Source: Streptomyces umbrinus
Lineage (GTDB): Bacteria > Actinomycetota > Actinomycetes > Streptomycetales > Streptomycetaceae
Direction of reading: 5' to 3'
NCBI RefSeq assembly: GCF_030817415.1
Contig: NZ_JAUSZI010000002.1
Location: 10,267,501 to 10,331,500, forward strand
Length of the DNA: 64,000 nt
The notes beneath the pieces were generated by a model. The model did no database searches. It saw nothing but the letters and a program-made list of their open reading frames with translations, and was not told the DNA's origin. Made by a program: the position numbers and the translations under genes. How positions within the stretch are numbered: the first letter of the stretch is position 1; every line of letters starts with the position of its first letter. Of the stretch, positions 33,972 through 42,747 are shown piece by piece.

Positions 33972-35399
33972 TTACGCCGGAACGACAGCGGACTCGCCCG
34001 AGGCCGGCGCGCTGGACGAGCCGGGTGCGCTCGACGCGGGTTCACTGGTCACCGGCTCGCTCCGCGTGGGCTCGACGGACGTCGGATCGGCGGAGGTCGG
34101 CTCCGCGGATGTGGGCTCCGCGGAGGTCGGCTCGACTGTGGGCGGCGTGCTCGACGTGGTGGGGGTGGTCGGGACGGCCGTCGTGGGTTCGCTCGTGGTG
34201 GGTTCGCCAGTCGTGGGCCGGTCGGTGGTGGGCTCGCTGGATGACGGATCGCCCGTGTCCGGATCGCCCGTGTCCGGATCCTCCGTGGTGGGGTCGCTCG
34301 TCGACGGGTCGTCCGTGGTCGGCTCGTCCGTGGTCGGTCCTACGGTGGTCGGCTCGCCCGACGTCGGGTCGTCCGATGTCGGGTCGTTCGTGCTCGGCCC
34401 GTTGGTCGGGTCCGACTTCGGAGGCGTACCCGGCTCCTCCCCGTCGTCCGCGACGCTCAGGGTCACCGCCTCCCCGAACCGCAACTCGGTCCCCGGCCCC
34501 GGATCGGAGGCCGTCACCGCCGCGTCCCCCGGCGGGAGTCCGTCGGAGTAGGCCGCCGCAAGGCCGAGCTCGGACAGCCGCTGACTGGCCTGGTCGAAGG
34601 TCATCCCGGCGACGCGCGGCACCGCGTGCTGCTTCGTCGCGTCGAACGGCTCGTCGTTCTCGCCCGTGCTGCCGACGGGGCGGTTGATGCCCTGGTCCGG
34701 GTCGTCCACGTCGATGAGTGCGATCCGCTCCAGCGGCTCGGGCGCGGGCTTGACGGTCACCACGTCGGACTTCTCGTAGCCGTCCCATTTTTTGTTGCCG
34801 TCCTCGAACTTGACCGAGATCTTCTCGGGATCCTTGTCGAAGGACCGCAACGGATTTCCGCACGAGCACTTCACGGCGGGAAGTCCCTGGTCGTTCACCA
34901 ATACCGCGATCCCGGCCTCCAGCAATGCGTCGAAGGCGACAGCCTTGCCCTTTTTGTAGTCGTGGTTCTTCACGAGAGTGTCGTGACGCAGCAGAACGGG
35001 TGTGAGGTCGTCGATGTACCCCTCGATCCGATCAGGCGTAATGCCCACGATGCGGGCCCATTCCCGGGCCTTTTGACGGTTCCTGGGATCGGTGAGGAAA
35101 TCCTTGAGACGGTCGACGTCACAGACCTTGGGCTCCTGCGTACCCCCGTACAGACCAGGGGTGTTGCCCTGCTGCAGGCCACTGTGCGCCTGCTCCGGCC
35201 TGAGCTTCGTCTCGTCGGTGCCGAGCGAGCCGTCCTCTTCGAAAAAAGGTGCGAGTGACGGCACTCCGGCGGCGACGGCCTTCACCGCGAACAGGCGTTG
35301 TTCCGTGCATCCGCTGAGGATCACCGCAGCGGCAAGTAGCACGGCAAGCCTTCGGACCACGGTTTTTCCGGTCCTCAGCAAGCATGCGTGAATTGTCAT
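33972..35399 (-). CDS. DUF6777-type lipoprotein with PASTA-like domain and Thr/Pro/Ser/Asp tail
   Basis: The ATG at 35399 follows GGGGGGAG and starts a lipoprotein signal (VVRRLAVLLAAAVILSGC), 475 residues. Residues about 85-225 form the region I recall as DUF6777 (TPGLYGGTQEPKVCDVDRLK, AVKCSCGNPLRS). Next is a PASTA-like repeat (AVPRVAGMTFDQASQRLSEL, then ASDPGPGTELRFG), the module by which kinases and binding proteins recognise muropeptides. The last 140 residues are dipeptide-like repeats of EPT, DPT and SEP, consistent with a wall-spanning stalk. Paired with the kinase gene, it may relay a cell-wall signal. Confidence 0.75.
   Translation of the reverse strand: MTIHACLLRTGKTVVRRLAVLLAAAVILSGCTEQRLFAVKAVAAGVPSLAPFFEEDGSLGTDETKLRPEQAHSGLQQGNTPGLYGGTQEPKVCDVDRLKDFLTDPRNRQKAREWARIVGITPDRIEGYIDDLTPVLLRHDTLVKNHDYKKGKAVAFDALLEAGIAVLVNDQGLPAVKCSCGNPLRSFDKDPEKISVKFEDGNKKWDGYEKSDVVTVKPAPEPLERIALIDVDDPDQGINRPVGSTGENDEPFDATKQHAVPRVAGMTFDQASQRLSELGLAAAYSDGLPPGDAAVTASDPGPGTELRFGEAVTLSVADDGEEPGTPPKSDPTNGPSTNDPTSDDPTSGEPTTVGPTTDEPTTDDPSTSDPTTEDPDTGDPDTGDPSSSEPTTDRPTTGEPTTSEPTTAVPTTPTTSSTPPTVEPTSAEPTSAEPTSADPTSVEPTRSEPVTSEPASSAPGSSSAPASGESAVVPA
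34040..34430 (-). repeat. Low-complexity coding repeat of the lipoprotein tail
   Basis: Degenerate 9-18 base units encode runs of PTS/PTT/DP such as PTSAEPTSAEPTSADPTS and EDPDTGDPDTGDP. Some neighbouring units are identical at the DNA level, so copy number may vary between strains. Confidence 0.7.
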
Positions 35400-35537
35400 G
35401 ACCGCTCCCCCCAGCGGATCCCCCGTAACCCTGCAGAACGGAAGCAGGGCGTCACGCATCATGCTACTGAATGGAAAAGCCTTTCAGTCAAGGGGAATTT
35501 CCAGTGTGTACGGAGTGACCGAAAGGGGAAAAGGGGC

Positions 35538-36488
35538 TCAGCGACCGCGTGCGTTGAGTGAGGCCAGATAGGCGTTGTATGCCTCGAGTTCCTTGTCGCC
35601 GTCACGGTCGGCGGCCCGGTCCGAGCGCCGTGCCTGCCGCTCCTCGGAGCGGTGCCACTGGAAGAGCAGCGCGAGCAGCACGAGCACGGACGGGATCTCG
35701 CTGAACGCCCAGGCGATACCGCCGGCCGCGGTCTGGTCGGCGAGCGCGTCGATGCCGAGCGAGGCGGGCGGGTTCTTGTACGTCTCGACCATCGGCTCGG
35801 ACGCCATCATCAGCGCGATGCCGAAGAACGCGTGGAACGGCATGCCCGCGAACAGCTCCAGCATCCGCATCAGATAGCCGGGCCGGTGCGGGCCGGGATC
35901 GACGCCCATGATCGGCCAGAAGAACACCAGACCGACGGCGAGGAAGTGGCACATCATCGCGATGTGGCCGGTCTTGGAGTCCATCAGGAAGTCGAAGATC
36001 GGAGTGAAGTACAGCGCGTACAGGCTCGCGATGAACAGCGGGATCGTGAACGCCGGATGCGTGACGACCTTCATGAACCGGCTGTGCAGGAACATCAGGA
36101 GCAGCTCGCGCGGCCCCTTGCGGTCACGTCCGGCCGTCGGCAGCGCGCGCAGGGCGAGCGTGATGGGCGCGCCGAGCAGGATGAGGATCGGCGACAGCAT
36201 GCTGATCACCATGTGCTGCACCATGTGCACGCTGAACATGACCATGCCGTAGTCGTTGAGCCCGGTGCACAGCACGAGCATGACGCTCAGGACACCGACG
36301 ACGAACGACACGGTCCGCCCGACCGGCCAGGCGTCACCGCGCCGGACCAGCCGCACCACACCCCACCCGTACAGCGCGAGCCCGAGGAGGCAGGCCACGA
36401 GGAAGAACGGGTCCGGCGACCACGCGAGCCCCCGCCCCAGCGTGAACGGCGGCAGATCCATCGTCATGCCGTGCCCGCTGTGATCCAT
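35538..36488 (-). CDS. Cytochrome c oxidase assembly protein (CtaG family)
   Basis: A 316-residue polytopic protein starting MDHSGHGMTMDLPPF, a histidine/methionine-rich copper-type N-terminus. It has about seven membrane spans with the CtaG (caa3_CtaG) signatures SVHMVQHMVISMLSPILILL and HFLAVGLVFFWPIMGVDPG, plus PFHAFFGIALM. Family members insert copper into cytochrome oxidase. The C-terminal 45 residues are charged and cytoplasmic. It is monocistronic. Confidence 0.9.
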   Translation of the reverse strand: MDHSGHGMTMDLPPFTLGRGLAWSPDPFFLVACLLGLALYGWGVVRLVRRGDAWPVGRTVSFVVGVLSVMLVLCTGLNDYGMVMFSVHMVQHMVISMLSPILILLGAPITLALRALPTAGRDRKGPRELLLMFLHSRFMKVVTHPAFTIPLFIASLYALYFTPIFDFLMDSKTGHIAMMCHFLAVGLVFFWPIMGVDPGPHRPGYLMRMLELFAGMPFHAFFGIALMMASEPMVETYKNPPASLGIDALADQTAAGGIAWAFSEIPSVLVLLALLFQWHRSEERQARRSDRAADRDGDKELEAYNAYLASLNARGR

Positions 36489-36543
36489 CCGCCGGCTCCT
36501 GTTTCGTACTGGTTGCGCTGTCTGTCCGCACCCAGACTAGAAC

Positions 36544-36604
36544 TGCCCCCGGTCACTGTGAGGACCGGGGGCACCATTTCAGGGGCGCGGGGAACTGCGC
36601 GACA
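36544..36604. terminator. Terminator hairpin plus dispersed repeat copy 3
   Basis: TGCCCCCGGTC (36544-36554) pairs with GACCGGGGGCA (36563-36573). Adjoining it at 36581-36604 is the inverse of the dispersed repeat core. Both follow the pfkA stop (minus strand). Confidence 0.7.
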
Positions 36605-36634
36605 AGCCACGACGAGCCCGCAGCCGCCCACCAC

Positions 36635-37660
36635 CTACAAGACGCACTCCGCTTCCGCGTACCGCTCGTCCGGAACGGTCTTCAACGTCTCCACGGCCTC
36701 CGCCAGAGACACCATCACGATGTCCGTCCCCCGAAGAGCAGTCATCTTCCCGAACTCCCCCCGATGCACAGCCTCCACCGCATGCCACCCGAACCGGGTC
36801 GCGAGCACCCGGTCGTACGCGGTGGGCGTACCCCCGCGCTGCACATGCCCGAGGATCACCGGCCGGGCCTCCTTGCCGAGGCGTTCCTCCAGCTCGATGG
36901 AGAGCTGCCGGGCGATGCCCGCGAAGCGCTCGTGCCCGTAGGCGTCCTTGCGGCCCTCGTCGTAACTCATCGTGCCCTCGCGAGGCTTCGCACCCTCGGC
37001 GGCGACGACGATCGCGAACCTCTTCCCGGCCGAGAACCGTTCGCCGACCTTCTCGGCCAACTCCTCGATGTCGAAGGGCCGTTCCGGTACGACGATGGCG
37101 TGCGCGCCCGCGGCCATGCCGGAGTGCAGGGCGATCCAGCCGGTGTGGCGGCCCATGACCTCGACGATCAGGACGCGCTGGTGGGACTCGGCGGTGGTCT
37201 TCAGCCGGTCCAGGGCCTCGGTCGCGACACCGACGGCCGTGTCGAAGCCGAAGGTGACGTCGGTGACCGCGATGTCGTTGTCGATGGTCTTCGGCACACC
37301 GACGATCGGCAGGCCGCCGTCCGACAGGAGACGGGCCGCCTTGAGCGTGCCCTCGCCGCCGATCGGGATGATCGCGTCGAGCCCGAGCTCCTCGACATGC
37401 CCCCGGGCCCGCTCCACACCGTCACGCAGATGCGCCGGCTGGACGCGGGAGGAACCGAGGATGGTGCCGCCGCGAGCCAGGATGCCGCTCACCGCGTCGA
37501 GGTCGAGCTTGAGGTAGTCGCACTCCAGGAGGCCTTTCCAGCCGTCGCGGAAGCCGATGACCTCGTCGCCGTGGTCGACGACGGCACGGTGTACGACGGA
37601 CCGGATGACGGCGTTCAGGCCGGGGCAGTCGCCGCCGGACGTGAGGACACCAATACGCAT
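36635..37660 (-). CDS. pfkA: 6-phosphofructokinase
   Basis: MRIGVLTSGGDCPGLNAVIR at 37660 gives 341 residues, the Streptomyces PFK length; an upstream in-frame start lacks family support. Motifs: GGEGTLKAA (nucleotide site, with G in the ATP-type position), PKTIDNDI (catalytic loop; the lysine is typical of the mixed actinobacterial clade that still uses ATP) and MGRHTGWIALHSG. It phosphorylates fructose-6-phosphate in glycolysis. Confidence 0.95.
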   Translation of the reverse strand: MRIGVLTSGGDCPGLNAVIRSVVHRAVVDHGDEVIGFRDGWKGLLECDYLKLDLDAVSGILARGGTILGSSRVQPAHLRDGVERARGHVEELGLDAIIPIGGEGTLKAARLLSDGGLPIVGVPKTIDNDIAVTDVTFGFDTAVGVATEALDRLKTTAESHQRVLIVEVMGRHTGWIALHSGMAAGAHAIVVPERPFDIEELAEKVGERFSAGKRFAIVVAAEGAKPREGTMSYDEGRKDAYGHERFAGIARQLSIELEERLGKEARPVILGHVQRGGTPTAYDRVLATRFGWHAVEAVHRGEFGKMTALRGTDIVMVSLAEAVETLKTVPDERYAEAECVL

Positions 37661-37825
37661 AGCCCGAAATACCTTCTCAACGTGGGCCGGGAACCGGACC
37701 ACGCTGTCCGGCGGGACGCCGCCACCCTACCGGCGGCAGGGGGCGGGTCCGCATCGTGCGTCCGCCTGCTGGACGTCCCCGCACAGGTGAGCGGACGCTC
37801 CGCCAGACGGGCCCTGACCGTGAGG

Positions 37826-38554
37826 TCAGGCGGGCTGCTGAGCAGCCGCGATGCGCTCCGAGCGCAGCGCCTCGTACCAGCGGTCGTCGATCGGCGGCAG
37901 CGCGTTGACGTCGAGGGCCAGCTTCAGCAGCAGGTCCGCGATCAGCGGGTTGCGGGCGAGCACGGGCCCGTGCATGTACGTGCCGAAGACCGTGTCGTTG
38001 TACGCGCCCTCCGTGCCGTCGCCCGTGCCGTTGCCCTTGCCGAGCCGCACGTTCGCGAACGGGCGGGCCGTGGGGCCGAGGTGTGTGATGCCCTGGTGGT
38101 TCTCGAAGCCGGTGAGCGGAGGCAGCCCCAGCCGCGCGTCGATGTCGCCCAGCACGTCACCGACGCACCGCTCGCCCTCGCCGCGGGTGGAGTGCACGTC
38201 GAGCAGGCCGAGACCCGGCTCGCGCTGGCCGAGGTCGTTGATGAACTCGTGGCCGAGGATCTGGTAGCCGGCGCAGACCGAGAAGACGATCGCGCCGTTG
38301 CCGACCGCGCGGTGCAGACCGCCGTCGCGGCGCAGCCGCTCGGCCGCGAGCCGCTGCGGCCGGTCCTCGCCGCCGCCGATGAGGTAGATGTCACCGGAGG
38401 TGGGGATCGCCTGGTCGCTGCGTACGTCGAGACGGGCCACGTCCAGACCGCGCTGCCGGGCCCGGCGCTCGACGACGAGGGCGTTGCCCTGGTCGCCGTA
38501 CGTGCTCAGCAGGTCCGGGTAGATCCACACCAGCCGCAGGCTGTTGTCACTCAT
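37826..38554 (-). CDS. gatD: Lipid II isoglutaminyl synthase, glutamine amidotransferase subunit
   Basis: MSDNSLRLVWIYPDLLSTYG at 38554 gives 242 residues, the GatD length. It is a CobB/CobQ-type class I amidotransferase with nucleophile C94 in FSVCAGYQILGHEF and late histidine in FGTYMHGPVLARNP. It supplies ammonia to MurT, which amidates the D-glutamate of lipid II. Its start lies 19 bases after the murT stop, the standard murT-gatD operon. Confidence 0.93.
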   Translation of the reverse strand: MSDNSLRLVWIYPDLLSTYGDQGNALVVERRARQRGLDVARLDVRSDQAIPTSGDIYLIGGGEDRPQRLAAERLRRDGGLHRAVGNGAIVFSVCAGYQILGHEFINDLGQREPGLGLLDVHSTRGEGERCVGDVLGDIDARLGLPPLTGFENHQGITHLGPTARPFANVRLGKGNGTGDGTEGAYNDTVFGTYMHGPVLARNPLIADLLLKLALDVNALPPIDDRWYEALRSERIAAAQQPA

Positions 38555-38573
38555 TCTCTTGGTCCTCCGGGGT

Positions 38574-39812
38574 TCAGTTGCCGACACGACGCCGCAGGTC
38601 CTGGAAAGCGGTGTAGTTCGCGACGACCTCGATGCGTCCGGGCGGTGCCATCTGCACGGCCTGGTCGAGGTTCTCGCAGACCTGGAACTGCTGGCCCGCG
38701 ACCTCGAGACGGACGGCCAGGTCCAGCTTCCGGTCGCCGAGCACGAAGATCGGGTGGCCGGTCAGCTGCGTGTAGTCGACGTCCCACAGCCAGGAGGTGT
38801 CGGTGCCGTCGGCGCCGCGCGCGTTCACGGAAAGGATCACCGGCGTCGGCGGCGGGTCGATCAGCGAGAACGTCTCCAGCCAGCCCGCCGGGTTCTTGGC
38901 GAGCAGCAGACGCAGGTCGCGCTGCATGAACTGGACGACGTCGTAGCGGCCGGCCACCGCCTGCACCTGGTACATGCGTTCCAGGGCGACCTGCGGAGGC
39001 ACGCCGAAGACGGCGGCGACGGCGGCCGACGACGCGGCGTTCGCCTTGTTGGCGCGGCCCGGCAGCTGGAGGTGGATCGGCCAGGCCGAACCGTGCGGGT
39101 CGAGGACGTGGTCGCCGGAGAGCGCCCAACTCGGCGTGGGACGGCGGAAACCGCAGTCGCCGCAGAACCAGTCGTCGCCGGGGCGCTGCATGACACCGCC
39201 GCAGGACGGGCAGGACCAGGCGTCGTCCTTCCACATCTGGCCGGCGGCCACCCACACCACGTTCGGCGAGGAGGACGCGGCCCACACGACCAGCGGGTCG
39301 TCCGCGTTGGCCACGACGACGGCCTTCGAGCCCGCCAGGCCCTCACGCCAGTGCTCGGCCATCATGCGGGTCTCGGCCGCGCGGTCGAGCTGGTCGCGGG
39401 AGAGGTTGAGCAGGGCGATGCACTTGGGATCCGTGTCCCGCGCCACACCGGAGAGGTACTTCTCGTCCACCTCGATGACCGCGTACCGCGATTCCGAGCC
39501 GCCGGCCAGCGCGGACGTGATGCCGGCGGGCATGTTCGCCCCCAGCGCGTTCGAGACGACGGGGCCCGCCGCGCGCAGCGCCTCCGCGATCAGACGTGTC
39601 GTGGTGGTCTTGCCGTTGGTGGCCGACACCAGGATGACGTCCAGGTGCTGGGCCAGACTGGCCAGCAGGTCGGGGTCGAGTTTGAGCGCCACCCGGCCGC
39701 CGATCACCGATCCGCTGCCACGGCCCGCGGCGCGTGACGCCGCTGCGACCGCCTTGCCCGCCGTCACGGCCAGCTTGGCCCGCGGCGACAGCGGGTCCGA
39801 GTTGCCTGCCAT
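38574..39812 (-). CDS. murT: Lipid II isoglutaminyl synthase, MurT subunit
   Basis: MAGNSDPLSPRAKLAVTAGK at 39812 gives 412 residues. The Mur-ligase P-loop is VSATNGKTTTTRL; the MurT-specific zinc ribbon is CPSCGG plus CGDCG (about residues 207-228); the DUF1727 C-terminal domain has YDVVQFMQRDLRLLLAKNPA. It amidates the alpha-carboxyl of D-Glu in lipid II with GatD. It is divergent from def. Confidence 0.95.
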   Translation of the reverse strand: MAGNSDPLSPRAKLAVTAGKAVAAASRAAGRGSGSVIGGRVALKLDPDLLASLAQHLDVILVSATNGKTTTTRLIAEALRAAGPVVSNALGANMPAGITSALAGGSESRYAVIEVDEKYLSGVARDTDPKCIALLNLSRDQLDRAAETRMMAEHWREGLAGSKAVVVANADDPLVVWAASSSPNVVWVAAGQMWKDDAWSCPSCGGVMQRPGDDWFCGDCGFRRPTPSWALSGDHVLDPHGSAWPIHLQLPGRANKANAASSAAVAAVFGVPPQVALERMYQVQAVAGRYDVVQFMQRDLRLLLAKNPAGWLETFSLIDPPPTPVILSVNARGADGTDTSWLWDVDYTQLTGHPIFVLGDRKLDLAVRLEVAGQQFQVCENLDQAVQMAPPGRIEVVANYTAFQDLRRRVGN

Positions 39813-39953
39813 CAGTTCCCGATCCTCCTTGCGTACGGCGCCGCGCCCTGCTCCCGGCAACGTGTGGCCCTCAGCCTATCGAGATCCACTCACCGGCCCG
39901 AATCGCGGCACCTCCGCAGCACCCGCGACATTGAGGACCGTACCCTTGCCGCC

Positions 39954-40493
39954 ATGCGACACGGCTCGATCCCGGGCGCCCGAGGGCGCGTCCTTCCTCT
40001 GTCTTTGCTCGGCGACCCCGTGTTGCACACACGGTGTGAAGAAGTCACGGAGTTCGGGCCTCAACTGGCGCGGCTGGTCGAGAACATGTTCTCGACGATG
40101 TATGCGGCGCAGGGTGTCGGTCTTGCCGCGAATCAGGTCGGAGAATCGTTGCGGGTCTTCGTATACGACTGCCCCGACGACGAGGAGCGGCGGCATGTGG
40201 GGCATGTGGTGAACCCGCGGCTCGTCGAGGCGGACGGGCTGGTGCTGCGGGGGCCCGAGGGGTGTCTGTCGTTGCCGGGGCTGGAGGCGGGCACGGAGCG
40301 GTACGACCACGCCGTGGTGGAGGGGGTCACCGTGGAGGGCGAACCCGTGCGGATCCATGGCACGGGGTGGTTCGCCCGGTGCCTTCAGCACGAGTGCGAT
40401 CACCTTGACGGTGGGTTGTACGTGGATCGGGTTCGCGGATGGCGCCGCCGCAAGGTGATGTGGCAGGCCTCGCGGGCTTCTTGGGGGCGTTGA
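39954..40493 (+). CDS. def: Peptide deformylase
   Basis: The ATG at 39954 gives 179 residues. All three PDF motifs are present: GVGLAANQVG, EGCLSLPG (metal-ligand cysteine) and QHECDHLDG (two metal histidines and the catalytic glutamate). It removes the formyl group from new N-termini. The tail GWRRRKVMWQASRASWGR is basic, as in Streptomyces homologues. It is probably one of several paralogues. Confidence 0.95.
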   Translation: MRHGSIPGARGRVLPLSLLGDPVLHTRCEEVTEFGPQLARLVENMFSTMYAAQGVGLAANQVGESLRVFVYDCPDDEERRHVGHVVNPRLVEADGLVLRGPEGCLSLPGLEAGTERYDHAVVEGVTVEGEPVRIHGTGWFARCLQHECDHLDGGLYVDRVRGWRRRKVMWQASRASWGR

Positions 40494-40506
40494 GGGACGT
40501 CGGTCG

Positions 40507-40623
40507 GCTGCGGGTGGGTGGGGGCCGGCCGCGCAGTTCCCCGCGCCCCTTCAAGGGGCGCGGGGAACTGCGCAATCTTTTAGGGGCGCGGGGAACTGCG
40601 CGATCGGCCCCCACCGGCCCGCA
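40507..40623. repeat. Large compound palindrome, dispersed repeat copies 4 and 5
   Basis: Arms at 40531-40551 and 40553-40573 are exact 21-base inverse complements separated by one base. A third copy (40582-40604) pairs with the first in an outer palindrome whose ends read CTGCGGGTGGGTGGGGGCC and GGCCCCCACCGGCCCGCAG. It separates def from the convergent TetR gene and would form a very stable hairpin. Confidence 0.85.
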
Positions 40624-40669
40624 GCAAACGAACCGCGCATCCAGAACGAACCGCACATCCAGCGGAACG

Positions 40670-41314
40670 CTAAAAGGCGGGGCCACCCAGCTTGTCGCCC
40701 GCCGCCGCCAGGCGACCCCACAGGAGGTCGGCCAGGGCCCGGACCAACTCCGCACGGGCGCAAGGGCGTTCGCCGAGCCACCAGTCGCCCGCGGCGTGCA
40801 TCATGCCGACGATCCCGTGGCCCCAGACGCGGGCGAGCTGCTGGCTGTCCGGGCCGAGGTCGACGCGCTCCTCGATGACCTCGGCGAGCTCCTCGCCCAT
40901 GCGGCGCAGCAGGGGAGCGGAATGCTGCCCGGCGTCGAAGCCCTGGTCGCTCTGCGGGCCGCCCTCCGACGGATGCATCAGGAAGCGGTACACCTGCGGG
41001 CGTGCCTCGATCGCCGCGAGGTACGTGTCGAGTGTGGCCTCCACGCGTTCGCGGCGCTCGGCCGGTGCGTCGAGGGCCGCGCGCAGGGCTCCGAGGAGGG
41101 CGTCCGTGTGCCGCTTGGCGAGAGCCGCGTACAGTCCACTCTTGTCGCCGAAGTGGCGGTACAGAATCGGCTTGGTGATGCCTGCCTCCGCCGCGATGGC
41201 GTTCATCGACGCACTGGGGCCGTCGCGGAGCACCACCCGGTCGGCGGCCTCCAACAGCTCGCGCCGTCGGCGGTCGGCGGACCTCTGCTGATCGGTCCGC
41301 TGCGTGGTGTCCAT
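40670..41314 (-). CDS. TetR-family repressor of the acyl-CoA dehydrogenase divergon
   Basis: MDTTQRTDQQRSADRRRREL at 41314 gives 214 residues. The helix-turn-helix lies at residues 15-62: LLEAADRVVLRDGPSASMNA, AAEAGITKPILYRHFGDKSG. The C-terminal domain is helical with a TetR_C-like YRFLMHPSEGG segment. It is divergent from an acyl-CoA dehydrogenase with a palindrome in between, so it probably senses an acyl-CoA and controls both genes. Confidence 0.88.
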   Translation of the reverse strand: MDTTQRTDQQRSADRRRRELLEAADRVVLRDGPSASMNAIAAEAGITKPILYRHFGDKSGLYAALAKRHTDALLGALRAALDAPAERRERVEATLDTYLAAIEARPQVYRFLMHPSEGGPQSDQGFDAGQHSAPLLRRMGEELAEVIEERVDLGPDSQQLARVWGHGIVGMMHAAGDWWLGERPCARAELVRALADLLWGRLAAAGDKLGGPAF

Positions 41315-41428
41315 GTGCTCTCCCCACCCGTGCTTATTCGGTGACGCCTGCGCAACGTAACACCCGCACACAATTCTGCCTCGAACGGGCTGCCGGGCGG
41401 GAACGGGGAGTTGACTTTTCCTACCCAC

Positions 41429-41450
41429 CGGTAACAGGCTACGGTTACCG
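41429..41450. promoter_or_regulatory. Candidate operator upstream of acyl-CoA dehydrogenase
   Basis: CGGTAAC and GTTACCG are exact inverse complements around 8 bases, with another GTAAC at 41454 and a TTGACT -35-like hexamer at 41411-41416. The element lies 34 bases before the dehydrogenase start. Confidence 0.6.
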
Positions 41451-41483
41451 CAAGTAACACGTGAGTGCAGCGCTGGAGGGGAC

Positions 41484-42713
41484 ATGGCCGAGTTCACCAT
41501 GGAGCTCAACGACGAACAGAAGGAGGTCCGGGACTGGATCCACGGGTTCGCCGCTGACGTCATCCGCCCCGCGGCCGCCGAATGGGACGAGCGCGAAGAG
41601 ACTCCCTGGCCGGTCATCCAGGAGGCCGCGAAGGTCGGCATCTACTCCCTGGACTTCTACGCCCAGCAGTACTTCGACCCCACCGGCCTCGGCATACCCA
41701 TGGCCATGGAGGAGCTGTTCTGGGGTGACGCGGGCATAGCCCTCTCCATCGTCGGCACCGGCCTCGCCGCCGTGGGCGTCCTCGCCAACGGCACCGAGGA
41801 GCAGATCGGCACCTGGATCCCCCAGATGTACGGCGATACCAACGACGTCAAGGTCGCCGCCTTCTGCTCCTCCGAGCCCGACGCCGGGTCCGACGTCGCC
41901 TCGATGCGTACGCGTGCCGTGTACGACGAGGCCAAGGACGAGTGGATCCTCAACGGCACGAAGACCTGGGCGACCAACGGCGGCATAGCCAACGTCCATG
42001 TCGTGGTCGCGGTGATCGACTCCGAGCTGGGGTCCAAGGGCCACGCGTCCTTCATCATCCCGCCGAACACGCCCGGTCTGTCCCAGGGACAGAAGTTCAA
42101 GAAGCACGGCATCCGCGCCTCGCACACCGCCGAGGTCGTACTGGAGGACGTACGCGTCCCCGGTTCCTGCCTGCTCGGCGGCAAGGAGAAGCTCGACGAG
42201 CGCCTCGCCCGCGCTCGTGAGCGGGCGAAGGCCGGCGGCGGCGAGCGGCTGAAGAACGCGGCGATGGCCACGTTCGAGGCGTCCCGCCCGGCCGTCGGCG
42301 CCATGGCGGTCGGCACAGCCCGGGCCGCGTACGAGGTCGCCCTCGACTACGCCAAGACGCGTTCGCAGTTCGGGCGCCCGATCATCGACAACCAGGGTGT
42401 GGCCTTCCAACTGGCCGATATGCGTACGTCCATCGACGCGGCGCGGCTGCTCGTGTGGCGCGCTTCCTGGATGGCCGTGAACGGCAAGCAGTTCACATCT
42501 GCCGAGGGCTCCATGTCGAAGCTCTTCGCCAGCGAGACGGCCAAGAAGGTCACCGGGCAGGCGATCCAGATCCTGGGCGGCAACGGGTACACCCGGGAGT
42601 ACCCGGTCGAGCGGATGCACCGCGATGCGGCCATCTACACGATCTTCGAGGGCACGAGCGAGATCCAGCGCCTCGTGATCGCCCGCACCCTGTCGGGCAT
42701 GCCGATCCGCTAG
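41484..42713 (+). CDS. Acyl-CoA dehydrogenase
   Basis: A 409-residue flavoenzyme from the ATG at 41484 (GGAGGG upstream). ACAD motifs: [20 protein letters not shown] (flavin contact), [30 protein letters not shown] [17 protein letters not shown], and the C-terminal [20 protein letters not shown] plus [15 protein letters not shown] with the catalytic glutamate region. It catalyses the first step of fatty-acid or branched-chain acyl-CoA oxidation. Confidence 0.93.
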   Translation: MAEFTMELNDEQKEVRDWIHGFAADVIRPAAAEWDEREETPWPVIQEAAKVGIYSLDFYAQQYFDPTGLGIPMAMEELFWGDAGIALSIVGTGLAAVGVLANGTEEQIGTWIPQMYGDTNDVKVAAFCSSEPDAGSDVASMRTRAVYDEAKDEWILNGTKTWATNGGIANVHVVVAVIDSELGSKGHASFIIPPNTPGLSQGQKFKKHGIRASHTAEVVLEDVRVPGSCLLGGKEKLDERLARARERAKAGGGERLKNAAMATFEASRPAVGAMAVGTARAAYEVALDYAKTRSQFGRPIIDNQGVAFQLADMRTSIDAARLLVWRASWMAVNGKQFTSAEGSMSKLFASETAKKVTGQAIQILGGNGYTREYPVERMHRDAAIYTIFEGTSEIQRLVIARTLSGMPIR

Positions 42714-42747
42714 CTGTATGGACCCGCAGCGTGCCGACAACAGAAAA

